Assembly: GCA_016630905.1 (NCBI GenBank)
Contig: WBMQ01000001.1
Coordinates: 62,001 to 126,000 of the forward strand
Direction of reading: 5' to 3'
Length of the DNA: 64,000 bases
Source: Capillidium heterosporum
Taxonomy: Eukaryota; Entomophthoromycota; Entomophthoromycetes; Entomophthorales; Capillidiaceae
Positions 33,893-43,979 of the stretch are shown piece after piece. The translations under genes were made by a program, and so were the position numbers. Under the pieces are notes generated by a model that saw nothing but the letters and a program-made list of their open reading frames with translations, was not told where the DNA came from and did not search any database. How positions within the stretch are numbered: the stretch's first letter is position 1; every line of letters begins with the position of its first letter.

Positions 33893-34944
33893 TTAATAAA
33901 AACTTTGTCTATTTTCACTACAGTTGTTCATATTCTACAAACTTTAAGTTTGGCTTTTCAATGTAAAAAATTACCATTCCGTCCCAAATAAATTGGTAGG
34001 TGAGCTTGGAAAGGAGGTTGGATTTGAAAACAAATTTTGGGATAGAAATGGCCTACTTTACTTTGTGGATCTAACCATCGACTTTGTAGGCTATAGTTTA
34101 TTGAGTAGTCATTAAAGCTATTAAAATATATGGTTGCCTGTAGACACTTGCCAAATTGGATAGCTGTATCTTTAAAACCAATAAGCCTCTTAACTTTTAA
34201 AGTTGAAATGCTTTGTAGACCATCAGCTCAAAGCTTCAAGCTAAATTAATGGGTTTAGATGATTACCTATTAGAATAGACTGTCACTAATTTCCCAAACA
34301 TGAGATAAAAACTAAATTTTGATATCAAGTTCTTTTTTCATAAATTGCAGGGTTAGCGTTACACTAGGCCAATGGTTTTCAGCTTTATGGGTTTAATCTA
34401 CACAAGTGCACAACATTTTTATCAAGTCTCATTAAGATATGCCCATAACTTAAAGTTTTTCATACAAGTACAGTGAAACTCCAGAAAGCTGAAAACCACT
34501 ACATTAGACCCAAATTAAAAAATTACTGGTTTACTAACAAATAGTAAATTTTATGTAATTTCAATTTTCTAACTTTTAGAGATAAGTATAATATGAAAAA
34601 TTATGTAAATTTTGCTAGTTGCTGGGAACAAGCAATCAAAGTTTACTACCATTTATCATTATTTACAAAATTAATATTTCAATATATCCTACAAACAATT
34701 CATTAATGATATATTAAGTCGCTTTGCTTTGCTAAAGATCTGAGATCGTTTTTAAAATCGAATATAGGATAGATGTTTTTATTAAAATACCTTTACAAAA
34801 CATTTATAACCTGCCTGATTTGATCAATGAGATTTTGTTACCAAGGAAAATTACGGCGTAGTTTTTAAGCTAAATTTATAACTGGGGTTGATAGAAAAGA
34901 ATGTCCTCTCTTTTGATTCCATCTTTCACAATATATTAAATGGA
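33893..34944. other. Intergenic stretch with a hairpin-type repeat
   Basis: No gene seen. It includes a short element with inverted ends at 34361-34508. Confidence 0.4.
34361..34508. repeat. Possible hairpin/MITE-like element, copy A
   Basis: AATGGTTTTCAGCTT at 34371-34385 is repeated inverted as AAGCTGAAAACCACTACATT from 34486; the 14-bp cores differ at one position. The flanks ACACTAGGCC and CATTAGACC are also similar when one is inverted. The interior has weaker partial symmetry. Size and ends fit a small non-autonomous DNA transposon. A second, weaker candidate lies at 21766-21912. Confidence 0.35.
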
Positions 34945-37005
34945 ATGGCAGCCTATAGTTGTATTCCCCTAGAGGTCAAAACTTCAGTTCTTGGTACATT
35001 TGATCCCTTTGAGCATAAAATGGCTTTCGATTTCTGGGAAAAAGTAGATGATTACATTTTTAAATAATATGCAATTATGTTGCGGGATAGAGGCTTGAAA
35101 GGAAGTATAAAATCCAAAGCAGACGGTCCATAAACCGTTAGTTAAGCCATCATCGATAATTCTTTGGAAAAAACAACTGAGTATATCACTAAAGCAATCG
35201 TCTCGATCGCATTCTCTAGATCTAGACGTTTTGACATCGATGTTAAAGCTTACTTTAAAAGTAAATATCGATAATGAGCCATTCGCTGAGTCTGCTACCT
35301 TATTTAATAATGATAAGTTTGATTCATGACTTTGGGTAGCTATATATTCAATAAATAGCAAACCTTGACGGTTTCTTAAACTCAACTCAAGACATTAAAT
35401 ATCAATTGCTGGTCGAAATTCCACCGCTACGTCCCATACCTTTTCCTACCAAACGGAAAACTACTACAAAATTTCCTATGAAGCTATATTGGTGGGAGGA
35501 AGCTTAGGAACGCTTTCGATTCATTGGGACCACGGCTACATAATTGTAAAGCCAGACTTTAAACTAAATCTCAACCTTAATTCCTTCATCAAGGTGGTTA
35601 GCCGAATTTCTGATCAAAAAGAGTAAGCGTAATCTATTTCTATCCCAGCAAGAATGGCCTATTGATCTTAGTTGCAGATATTGAACTCCACTGAACAGCT
35701 TTAACCTATATGCCTGGAATAGTAAATATCTATGAAGCTATATACAACTAATCTATAGAATATACCCGGATTCTTGAGCCTATCTAAAGATTTCTATGAT
35801 ACGCTAAAACAATAATATTGTCAAGGCTCAACTATAAAATGACACTGTAAAGGTAATCGGCAATTTTAGATGTAACTAAAAGGTGGATATTAATTAGGAA
35901 GGTTCATCACAAACACAGCTGTTAACCTAGTCGTTGTCAGTAAAAGTAATATCTCTCACGATATGGGTGATGTATTTTTGCATTTTGGAAGCGATTAAGA
36001 TTCTACCAAAGTCACTAGAGGAGCTGAAATGCAGCCAATTTCCTTCAGTACCGTCCCTTTACAAGAAGATATAGTTTATCAAAGACTTGACAGCAGTTTT
36101 TAGGTGATGAAGCAGTACTTGCTGGATACAGCACAAACAACTATCTAGTTTTGAACAAGATCTTCACCAAATCTAAAGGTTGTATCTAGAGATCCAGCAG
36201 TGACCAACTCTGTTACCGCTGCTGGAACATATGTAAGATAACAGTCGAGTCGTCACTAGCAAAGAAATATAGCAGTGGAAATAGTGGTGATGGATGTGAA
36301 AAGTTTTACTTTGAGCTGGATGCTTCAGTCATAGTCCCAGTGCCGAGCCTACTTAAAGATGGCTAAGCCAAAGCTAAAAGTGTTGAGTGTGGAGTTGGGC
36401 TTTGTTCCATTGCTTGACGCCACCAATATGGGCTTGAAAAATACTGGTCCAAGGAACTCATGAAAGATCCATCAGGTGAACATAACCTCATCAAAATTAA
36501 ACGTACCGAGTACGATGCGGACAGTGCAACACAGCTTCATGGCATAAATCTGGTTCTGGCTATTGATGGCACACCGATATCCAACATGCTAAACCTCGAC
36601 GTGCAACTTGCTAGCGAAGTGCTAGATTTGGTATTTTTTGTTGGGAAACTAGATTGGTCCAAACTTATATTACTACCACCTAGCTGATGCTAGCTTTTTA
36701 GAGCCCCATCATGAATTCCAGCTACGTACTAAGATCTGCTTCAACAACTTTATGGGCAGGTCGCTAGCCCAGATCTATAACATAGTAACTTCACTTGTAA
36801 GTATTGTCAGCCAGCCTTCTAATCCAACACATCATGGATAGCAGTCATAAACGATGGCCCTACCTCAGACTCCAATACCTTCCTAAAAATGGTCAAGAAT
36901 TTGAAGAATACACCTACTGCCGCATCTATGTCACTACTTTCTTGGAGAAGGCCAATTATCGCTACTGATAAGCAGTTTATATAGCTGCTAACTTTGTTAT
37001 CTATT
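34945..37005 (+). pseudogene. Unrecognised degenerate gene that runs into the left inverted-repeat arm
   Basis: Plus-strand coding-like blocks: from ATG at 34945 EVKTSVLGTFDPFEHKMAF and DFWEKVDDYIFK; then LEKTTEYITKAIVSIAF; a 74-codon exon-like stretch (35402-35622) with ENYYKISYEAILVGGSLG and LSIHWDHGYIIVKPDF ending at a GTAAGC donor; and inside the arm NTAVNLVVVSKSNISHDMG, a 75-codon frame (36460-36687) with SATQLHGINLVLAIDG, ADASFLEPHHEFQLRTK, FMGRSLAQIYNIVTSL and KRWPYLRLQYLPKNGQEF. Stops fall between blocks; some could be introns. I do not recognise the family. The minus strand of 34984-35385 also has an uninterrupted 133-codon frame, so the coding strand of the first part is uncertain. 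Only the portion right of 35699 is duplicated in the other arm. Confidence 0.4.
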
Positions 37006-37064
37006 TAGGCCTATTACTGAATATTTTAAGGATGAAAGTAGTTCTATTGGTTGGAGTAATAATA
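35699..37064 (+). repeat. Left arm of a long inverted repeat
   Basis: 1366 bp that recur in inverted orientation at 42569-43934. Homology begins at CTTTAACCTATATGCC and ends at GGAGTAATAATA on the inner side; the next base differs at both borders. Positions map exactly (x pairs with 79633 minus x) with no length change, and every stretch compared was identical, including a 75-codon frame. The arm carries the 3' part of an unrecognised degenerate gene. Confidence 0.97.
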
Positions 37065-37910
37065 TAGTTTGATTACAATTGAAGATTTAGTAAGCATATG
37101 GTTCTTTGATATATGCAAGCTACCACAAATATCATAAGTTTGATTCAAAATTTACTCTGTAAAAGAGCACTGAATATACCTATATACTGCCTTTCATGCT
37201 ATTAAGTTTGATCCTTAAAAGTAGCATTCCATATCAATGTGTATCCCCTTAAAACATCCCCTTTGCTTTATATTTTGGTTGAAGATATGAAGTGTGTCAC
37301 ATAATAGCGCATGGGCTAGATTAAACAGCAACAATAGTAAAATATTGGTTAAGTTCTCATAGTTTCTCTTTGTCTGCTCTTCATCAGGATGAGAATTTAT
37401 TGCTTGGATGTAGCGGATTGACCAATTGATAGAATCATATACGTGCACATTTTCATTATTAAGCTCTTGAGTACGAAAAAAAGTATCGATTATGTCTTAA
37501 TATATATATGGTAATTTGTACTAAGTCACTTCTGAAACTAAATACCTATATGTACAACTCTAGTCAAACTGATTTAATTTTCCGTTAAATTTGATTATAG
37601 AACGCCAAACTATCAAGTAGAAATTTTGAAACTCACTATAACTTCTTTTTATAATAAGGTAGGTTTGAAACGTTTTCAATTCAAGTTTCATATATATATC
37701 TCGTATATATGTGTACACCCAGAAAAATATCTATATTAGAAGATATACACCTTTCCATCGAGACTGTCAAAGTTTAATCAAATTGGTTAAATCTCATTTA
37801 AATAGAACCCTCATCAGCTTCAACACTTTTGCCAATATAAATGTAGCTTTACTTGAAGTTTAATCGATTGCAACCCTTTAATACTACCAACTTCATACTA
37901 ACCTTAGATA
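37065..37910. other. Inner flank of the left arm, upstream of the Kre9-like gene
   Basis: No gene seen; a minus-strand 77-codon frame at 37215-37448 is unsupported. The right end has the promoter and leader of the secreted-protein gene at 37911. Confidence 0.4.
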
Positions 37911-38858
37911 ATGCGTATATCAATCTACCTAATTTTAACTAATTTAATCCTACTTACAACAGCTATCAAATCGACAGCTGAGCCGGAGCTGATTTCAGAT
38001 CCTTCCAGTGAATTGGAGTTTGTCGATTACGAAACTCCTTCCAGTGGCAGCAGTAGCAGTTCAAAGTACGACAAGGTAACCGACTACAAGGGTAAGAATA
38101 CAGACAAATCGAACTACAGTTCATCTAGTAAAGGGTACGATAAGGAAGGCAAAGGCAAACTAGACTACCTCGACAAATATGTAAATAAAGGAAATAGCAC
38201 CCAGACATCGGCATCAACCAGCACTATCAAGACCAAAGAGTACCAATCGACCGACAGCAAAACTAAGGTCAAGGAGTACGAATCAATTGACAGCAAAGCC
38301 AAGGTCAAGGACTACGAACCTACCAAGATACCCCCAGCTAATGTAGCTATCACCGACAATTCAAATGTGAATACTACTCCCTCCAACTCCTCCAACACGC
38401 GCAGCGACCCCAACCACTACCCTGATTACATACGGTTCCTAGGTTGGCCCTACGCCTTAACCTCCCAGACCTCTACCAAAGTTCTGCAGGGGTATAGCAG
38501 CTCCAATTTACCTAGCACTGTCCTTGACGGTCGTGAGAATAATGATAAAAATTTGCAAGGTACTCAGATATTATATCAGAAGTTCTACACCAAGTCTAAG
38601 GAGGATGATACCAAAGTACCTCTAGTCTCTGTCCTTTTGCTGAACGATGATGTATCGCCGCCTTATACATTAACGTTGTTTAAAGATGGATTCGACATGC
38701 TGGCTCAGAAGTGCTCTTGTTACTGGATCGACGCCAAAGAGATGCTGAAGTTGAAGCAGTTCCCCAGTGGTAAGCGGTATTACCTACAGTTTATCGACAC
38801 TATCAACGAGAAGCCCAAATTTAATAGCAGGTCGGGCTACTTTGAGATTAAAGTTTGA
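37911..38858 (+). CDS. Secreted protein with Kre9/Knh1-like C-terminal domain, 315 aa
   Basis: Starts MRISIYLILTNLILLTTAIK, a signal peptide. Residues 20-170 are low complexity: Ser/Lys/Tyr/Asp-rich, with repeats of the type KxKVKEYESIDSK and SSSSKYDKVTDYKG. From about residue 172 a folded domain begins (YPDYIRFLGWPYALTSQTS), continues LVSVLLLNDDVSPPYTLTL and CSCYWIDAKEML, and ends YYLQFIDTINEKPKFNSRS followed by GYFEIKV. That ending is the pattern of the Ig-like Kre9/Knh1 and related fungal wall proteins (YxxxFxD...SGxFxI). Kre9-type proteins take part in beta-1,6-glucan assembly; here only the domain type is supported, not the role. There is no C-terminal hydrophobic GPI signal. It is one of two genes inside the inverted repeat. 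Confidence 0.65.
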   Translation: MRISIYLILTNLILLTTAIKSTAEPELISDPSSELEFVDYETPSSGSSSSSKYDKVTDYKGKNTDKSNYSSSSKGYDKEGKGKLDYLDKYVNKGNSTQTSASTSTIKTKEYQSTDSKTKVKEYESIDSKAKVKDYEPTKIPPANVAITDNSNVNTTPSNSSNTRSDPNHYPDYIRFLGWPYALTSQTSTKVLQGYSSSNLPSTVLDGRENNDKNLQGTQILYQKFYTKSKEDDTKVPLVSVLLLNDDVSPPYTLTLFKDGFDMLAQKCSCYWIDAKEMLKLKQFPSGKRYYLQFIDTINEKPKFNSRSGYFEIKV

Positions 38859-40757
38859 GCTTTAATATTTTTGAAGATGGATAGCTGTAAATTTTAAATA
38901 AAAGACGTGTACATTGACTTTTATTTTCCATTTTAATATTAGTAGGGTGAGATTTTAGAAATGGTTAAGTATAGAATCAACAATTCAGTATTTTAAAGCA
39001 TGTGGAAAAACTTTTAGGTAGGAGGCGGCATCATGTAATCGGAAGATTATACCCAAAGGAAGAATCGGATCTAACTTAAAAGCAATCCGATGGTTTTAGA
39101 CTTTTACCCACTTTCCTACAAAATATACTACTCAGTTCAGCAAAATTAAGTGATTATACTTAAACTAAACCTAAGCATAGTTACTCAGTTTAGCTGAACC
39201 GAGCAGTATGTTTTAGAACCCAAAAACCTATGTAGAAAGCTTATGAAACTTCACTCCACCAACCTTTTCAAATATGATATAGCGGCGTCTATCAATTTCA
39301 AGACGCTTAATTAATTAAAACTGATGTAGGCGTGCGATCAAAGTGAAAATAAGATGGGTTTAAGCATCCGAGTACATGCTCGGTGGATTGGTACATTTTT
39401 GCGATATAGGATAAAACATATGCCTGGAGGTAAAAGATTTTTCCAACCTTTTTAGTTCATGTACGAATGGTTTAGCTTATGCTCTGGTAGATCCTATTCA
39501 AGACATACTTTTAGGTTTGAGTACAATGGGATTCATCGCATCATGTTGAGTTTTGGAGCCTTAGTTTGGACATTGGACCGATGGTATGGGTGCAAGCTTT
39601 CTGAACCACAGTTTTGGGCTGGGTATACAAATTTTTTAATTTTATGTTGAAATATAAAGTTGATGCAGCCGAGTTTGCAAGGCAAAGTTTTTATAAATGC
39701 TAGGCCGGGGTAGTTCTACCGCTTCTATAATTCTTCCCAGGATGGAAGATATAAAGACCAATTTTATATGAGCATTTGTCGACTGTTGCCTTAAACATGA
39801 AGTTTCACCGAACTTTGCATATACTTACAAACCTCCACTCATTTCTTTTAAATGTATAACCTTGAAAGGGAAGGACCGACCACTATATCCTGCAACCATC
39901 CTTCAAGCATCTTGGCCACATGTATAGGAGAGTATTCAAGAACCCAAAAAGTTATTAGATTCATTAAACCTTTACAATAGTTCCTTCATTCAGCCTCCAA
40001 AATTTAGATTTTTCTTCTTGTCGCCCATAACCTTCAAATAAATGGTTGGTTTTATGATGGGATGCCAATCTTTGGTCAACATTAATTTTAACGTTAAATT
40101 TCACATCATATTCAACCACCCAAGTAAAATTAGTTGGCTGGGAATTAGCTCACATATTTCAAAGTAAAGGCTGTCGATCAATGATTTACTTTTTTTTCTA
40201 TATACAGTTGGTCACAAGCATGGTGATTCATAGGCGATATACAAGACCAATCAGTTATCAATTTTACATGTCAAAGGTCTATGCTATCCATCATATTTAG
40301 CAACAATTTTGATTTGTGACTCCCCGATCAACTTGGACTTAGATTCTAAGTTGATAGTTGGGCTATCCTTTACTAAAGCAAAATTCCTACATAGTTATTC
40401 AAAGTAGGCAGCAGGCAGATGTGCCATTTTAGAAAACATCGTAGTATATAATGGGAAAAGATACCATTTCGAAATAAAAAATATTTTAGCTAGTGCCTGG
40501 TGCAAATTTCCAAACGCAGACATCAAACAGTTTTCTATATTTCTTCTTTTCTTTATATTGCGTTGACCGCAACTACCGCAATAGTATAGTTCCTTAGTCA
40601 GTTGATTTATAAGCGAGTATTTACAAACTCAAACTTATATCCGCATAGTTTTTACATTGCTTCATTTATAAAGCTCAGTTCAGCACTTTTATCTTTTCCA
40701 TCCCATTCAAACCTACGTACCACGCCAACACCAACGTCGTTAGTAAGTATAGGAACC
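38859..40757. promoter_or_regulatory. 1.9-kb upstream region of the second homeodomain gene
   Basis: No coding region is convincing; a plus-strand 63-codon frame at 39459-39650 is unsupported. The region is long for this genome and includes a cluster of palindromic CTC(A/G)GTT(C/T)AGC sites (listed separately). The 3' end contains pyrimidine-rich sequence and an in-frame upstream ATG at 40602. Confidence 0.5.
39125..39209. promoter_or_regulatory. Three CTC(A/G)GTT(C/T)AG boxes in inverted arrangement
   Basis: ATACTACTCAGTTCAGC at 39125-39141 is matched inverted by GCTGAACCGAGCAGTAT at 39193-39209 (15 of 17 positions). A third box, CTCAGTTTAG, directly abuts the inverted copy and forms a near-palindrome CTCAGTTTAGCTGAACCGAG. 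Repeated symmetric boxes about 1.6 kb upstream of a homeodomain gene suggest a binding site for a dimeric regulator, or a hairpin. No protein can be assigned. Confidence 0.45.
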
Positions 40758-41957
40758 ATGTCGAGTAACACCAGATCTCCCAACAAGCCACGTAGGTGTG
40801 CTTCAGCAGTCCAAGTCAGCGAACTGGAACGGACCTTTGAGGTCGACCCTAGGCCCAGTCACGATAAGCGGTTGTACTTGAGCAAGAAGCTAAACATGTC
40901 ACCGAGGACGGTACAAATCTGGTTCCAAAATCGCAGAGCCAAGGCGCGATCCCAAAATCACCTCATGGTTAAGCCAGTCAACTGTAGGCGTGTCAAGCCG
41001 GACCAAGAGAGCCAAGAAGGTTCAAATTCAATCCCCAGCGCTGACAAGAGTCAAGTTCTGGACCTCAACTTGGATGTCGACTTGAACTTCCCCAGGTTGA
41101 AGGGGCTTACCGAAGACAATTTCACCGTCATGAAACCACAGCGCTACCAAAGTTACCCACCTCTGTTTCCTACCAACACTAACATGAACCCGTTGAACTT
41201 TATGTTCCCCAACGAGATGCAGATTACCTACTCGCCTCAGGATACCTACGGTCAGTTCCCAACCTACGATTACGGATATAATTTCAACTATCCCTATAGC
41301 TACGATTACTACAATCACCTAAATGGGTTCAACGCTGGTGCAAAAATTCAAAGAAGGAAGCGATTCAACACGGTCAATGAAATTCCCTACATCGACAACA
41401 CTACTATCAATTCCAAGCAGGAAGATACCAATAATTTGGACGATGCCGTACAAAGGAACAGCAGTAACAACAATCAGAACACCTCCTCTATTGGCACCTC
41501 CCCACCTATAACTTTTACTAACGCTAACGATACCAACAACTGGCAACTCAATTTCAACAACATCCACGACTACGTCAACTATGTCCAAGCCACTACCCAA
41601 ATGCAAGGTTCTACAGCTGAAAATTTGATTTTGCCTCCACTGTTGGATTTGAGTTTACCCGAGCTGTTACACCTACCCCCAACTACTTTGGAGTCTAATT
41701 TTCCTACCATAGAGAACTTCCAAAGTTTGAACAGCGTGCACAACTTTACTAGTTACAATCCTTCGCATTTTCCTGGCATGATCGTCGAGCCATTTATGGG
41801 AGATGTCAGTTTACCTTCTATTGTCGATTTGAATCTCAAGTACATGGATAAAAATCAAGCTAGTGGGTTGGTTGGTAACAATAGTGGGTCGGGCTGTGGC
41901 AGTATCAACGGAAACGGAAGTAGCAATGAGATTTACCAAACTGGGTTTCAGTATTAA
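40758..41957 (+). CDS. Homeodomain transcription factor 2, 399 aa (inside the inverted repeat)
   Basis: The homeodomain is close to the N-terminus (about residues 9-68): KPRRCASAVQVSELERTF, EVDPRPSHDKRLYLSKKL, then NMSPRTVQIWFQNRRAKARS. It is a canonical fungal homeodomain with all core residues and Gln50, similar in type to Phx1/Pho2/Yox1 factors. The rest is Asn-, Tyr-, Pro- and Gln-rich, with a tail rich in Leu-Pro (LILPPLLDLSLPELLHLPP) and a Gly/Ser/Asn end, typical of activation regions. I chose MSSNTRSPNK as start because the homeodomain follows directly; an in-frame ATG at 40602 would add 52 residues without family features. It lies between the arms, so inversion would reverse its orientation relative to the flanks. 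Confidence 0.9.
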   Translation: MSSNTRSPNKPRRCASAVQVSELERTFEVDPRPSHDKRLYLSKKLNMSPRTVQIWFQNRRAKARSQNHLMVKPVNCRRVKPDQESQEGSNSIPSADKSQVLDLNLDVDLNFPRLKGLTEDNFTVMKPQRYQSYPPLFPTNTNMNPLNFMFPNEMQITYSPQDTYGQFPTYDYGYNFNYPYSYDYYNHLNGFNAGAKIQRRKRFNTVNEIPYIDNTTINSKQEDTNNLDDAVQRNSSNNNQNTSSIGTSPPITFTNANDTNNWQLNFNNIHDYVNYVQATTQMQGSTAENLILPPLLDLSLPELLHLPPTTLESNFPTIENFQSLNSVHNFTSYNPSHFPGMIVEPFMGDVSLPSIVDLNLKYMDKNQASGLVGNNSGSGCGSINGNGSSNEIYQTGFQY

Positions 41958-42568
41958 TAAAAAATGTTCATTTCATTACATCCATATTAAGTTCATATAA
42001 TAGGACATATATAGTTAAAGATAGGTATTTATACACACATCCATCAAATCATTTTAATTCTAATTAATCTTGTTGAGCGAAACGAATAACCCGTTATTCT
42101 GGGATCAAAGTACAACTAGTGTATACGCTATGACGTATAAGAATGGTGGCATCCACGATAGAGCTTAGAAAGAATCTTAGGGCAGGTAGAGAGCTACCTT
42201 ATTGCATCCCTGCCAATAAAAGATTGACAACTCATCACCTCTGACAGTACTTTCAATATTGTAGCTGGTCGAAGGATAACCTTCCCAAAACTAAACTTTA
42301 ATATGAGCACATGGGAGAAGTAATAATAGATGGTAGATATTGTAGATTTAGACATACAGGTCTCAAGGCTGCTTTATCTTTTAACCTACATCTCAACTCA
42401 AGGAAATAATCTAAGGATATCGGCGATGGTGGATATAAAGTTTACTACTGAAAATTTAAAAATTGCATAATAAAATATGGGCAATAAGAAAAGCTTTGTA
42501 TTAGCTTTCTGATTGAATACTTTATATAAAGTAAATTGATCCTTACTAGAAATTTATAAGTCAAGCAG
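41958..42568. other. Spacer between homeodomain gene 2 and the right arm
   Basis: No gene seen. Should include the homeodomain gene's 3' UTR. Confidence 0.45.
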
Positions 42569-43934
42569 TATTATTACTCCAACCAATAGAACTACTTTCA
42601 TCCTTAAAATATTCAGTAATAGGCCTAAATAGATAACAAAGTTAGCAGCTATATAAACTGCTTATCAGTAGCGATAATTGGCCTTCTCCAAGAAAGTAGT
42701 GACATAGATGCGGCAGTAGGTGTATTCTTCAAATTCTTGACCATTTTTAGGAAGGTATTGGAGTCTGAGGTAGGGCCATCGTTTATGACTGCTATCCATG
42801 ATGTGTTGGATTAGAAGGCTGGCTGACAATACTTACAAGTGAAGTTACTATGTTATAGATCTGGGCTAGCGACCTGCCCATAAAGTTGTTGAAGCAGATC
42901 TTAGTACGTAGCTGGAATTCATGATGGGGCTCTAAAAAGCTAGCATCAGCTAGGTGGTAGTAATATAAGTTTGGACCAATCTAGTTTCCCAACAAAAAAT
43001 ACCAAATCTAGCACTTCGCTAGCAAGTTGCACGTCGAGGTTTAGCATGTTGGATATCGGTGTGCCATCAATAGCCAGAACCAGATTTATGCCATGAAGCT
43101 GTGTTGCACTGTCCGCATCGTACTCGGTACGTTTAATTTTGATGAGGTTATGTTCACCTGATGGATCTTTCATGAGTTCCTTGGACCAGTATTTTTCAAG
43201 CCCATATTGGTGGCGTCAAGCAATGGAACAAAGCCCAACTCCACACTCAACACTTTTAGCTTTGGCTTAGCCATCTTTAAGTAGGCTCGGCACTGGGACT
43301 ATGACTGAAGCATCCAGCTCAAAGTAAAACTTTTCACATCCATCACCACTATTTCCACTGCTATATTTCTTTGCTAGTGACAACTCGACTGTTATCTTAC
43401 ATATGTTCCAGCAGCGGTAACAGAGTTGGTCACTGCTGGATCTCTAGATACAACCTTTAGATTTGGTGAAGATCTTGTTCAAAACTAGATAGTTGTTTGT
43501 GCTGTATCCAGCAAGTACTGCTTCATCACCTAAAAACTGCTGTCAAGTCTTTGATAAACTATATCTTCTTGTAAAGGGACGGTACTGAAGGAAATTGGCT
43601 GCATTTCAGCTCCTCTAGTGACTTTGGTAGAATCTTAATCGCTTCCAAAATGCAAAAATACATCACCCATATCGTGAGAGATATTACTTTTACTGACAAC
43701 GACTAGGTTAACAGCTGTGTTTGTGATGAACCTTCCTAATTAATATCCACCTTTTAGTTACATCTAAAATTGCCGATTACCTTTACAGTGTCATTTTATA
43801 GTTGAGCCTTGACAATATTATTGTTTTAGCGTATCATAGAAATCTTTAGATAGGCTCAAGAATCCGGGTATATTCTATAGATTAGTTGTATATAGCTTCA
43901 TAGATATTTACTATTCCAGGCATATAGGTTAAAG
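42569..43934 (-). repeat. Right arm of the long inverted repeat
   Basis: Inverted partner of 35699-37064, same length, identical in every stretch compared. It carries the same 3' part of the unrecognised gene on the minus strand (75-codon frame at 42946-43173). Beyond 43934 the sequence is unrelated to the left flank, so this copy lacks the gene's 5' portion. The outer edge lies a short distance from an F-box/LRR-like remnant. Confidence 0.97.
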
Positions 43935-43979
43935 TCATACTCATTATTTATGGATAATATTGGCAATATAGATATTTAG

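Noticed and set aside
33029-43934. Calling the inverted-repeat region a proven mating-type locus
   Set aside because: No HMG-box or alpha-box gene, no cassette homology, and homeodomain type unlike MATa1/alpha2; only the geometry is suggestive.
35699-43934. Composite transposon bounded by inverted insertion sequences
   Set aside because: The arms have no terminal inverted repeats of their own, no transposase motif and no visible target-site duplication; kept only as an outside possibility.
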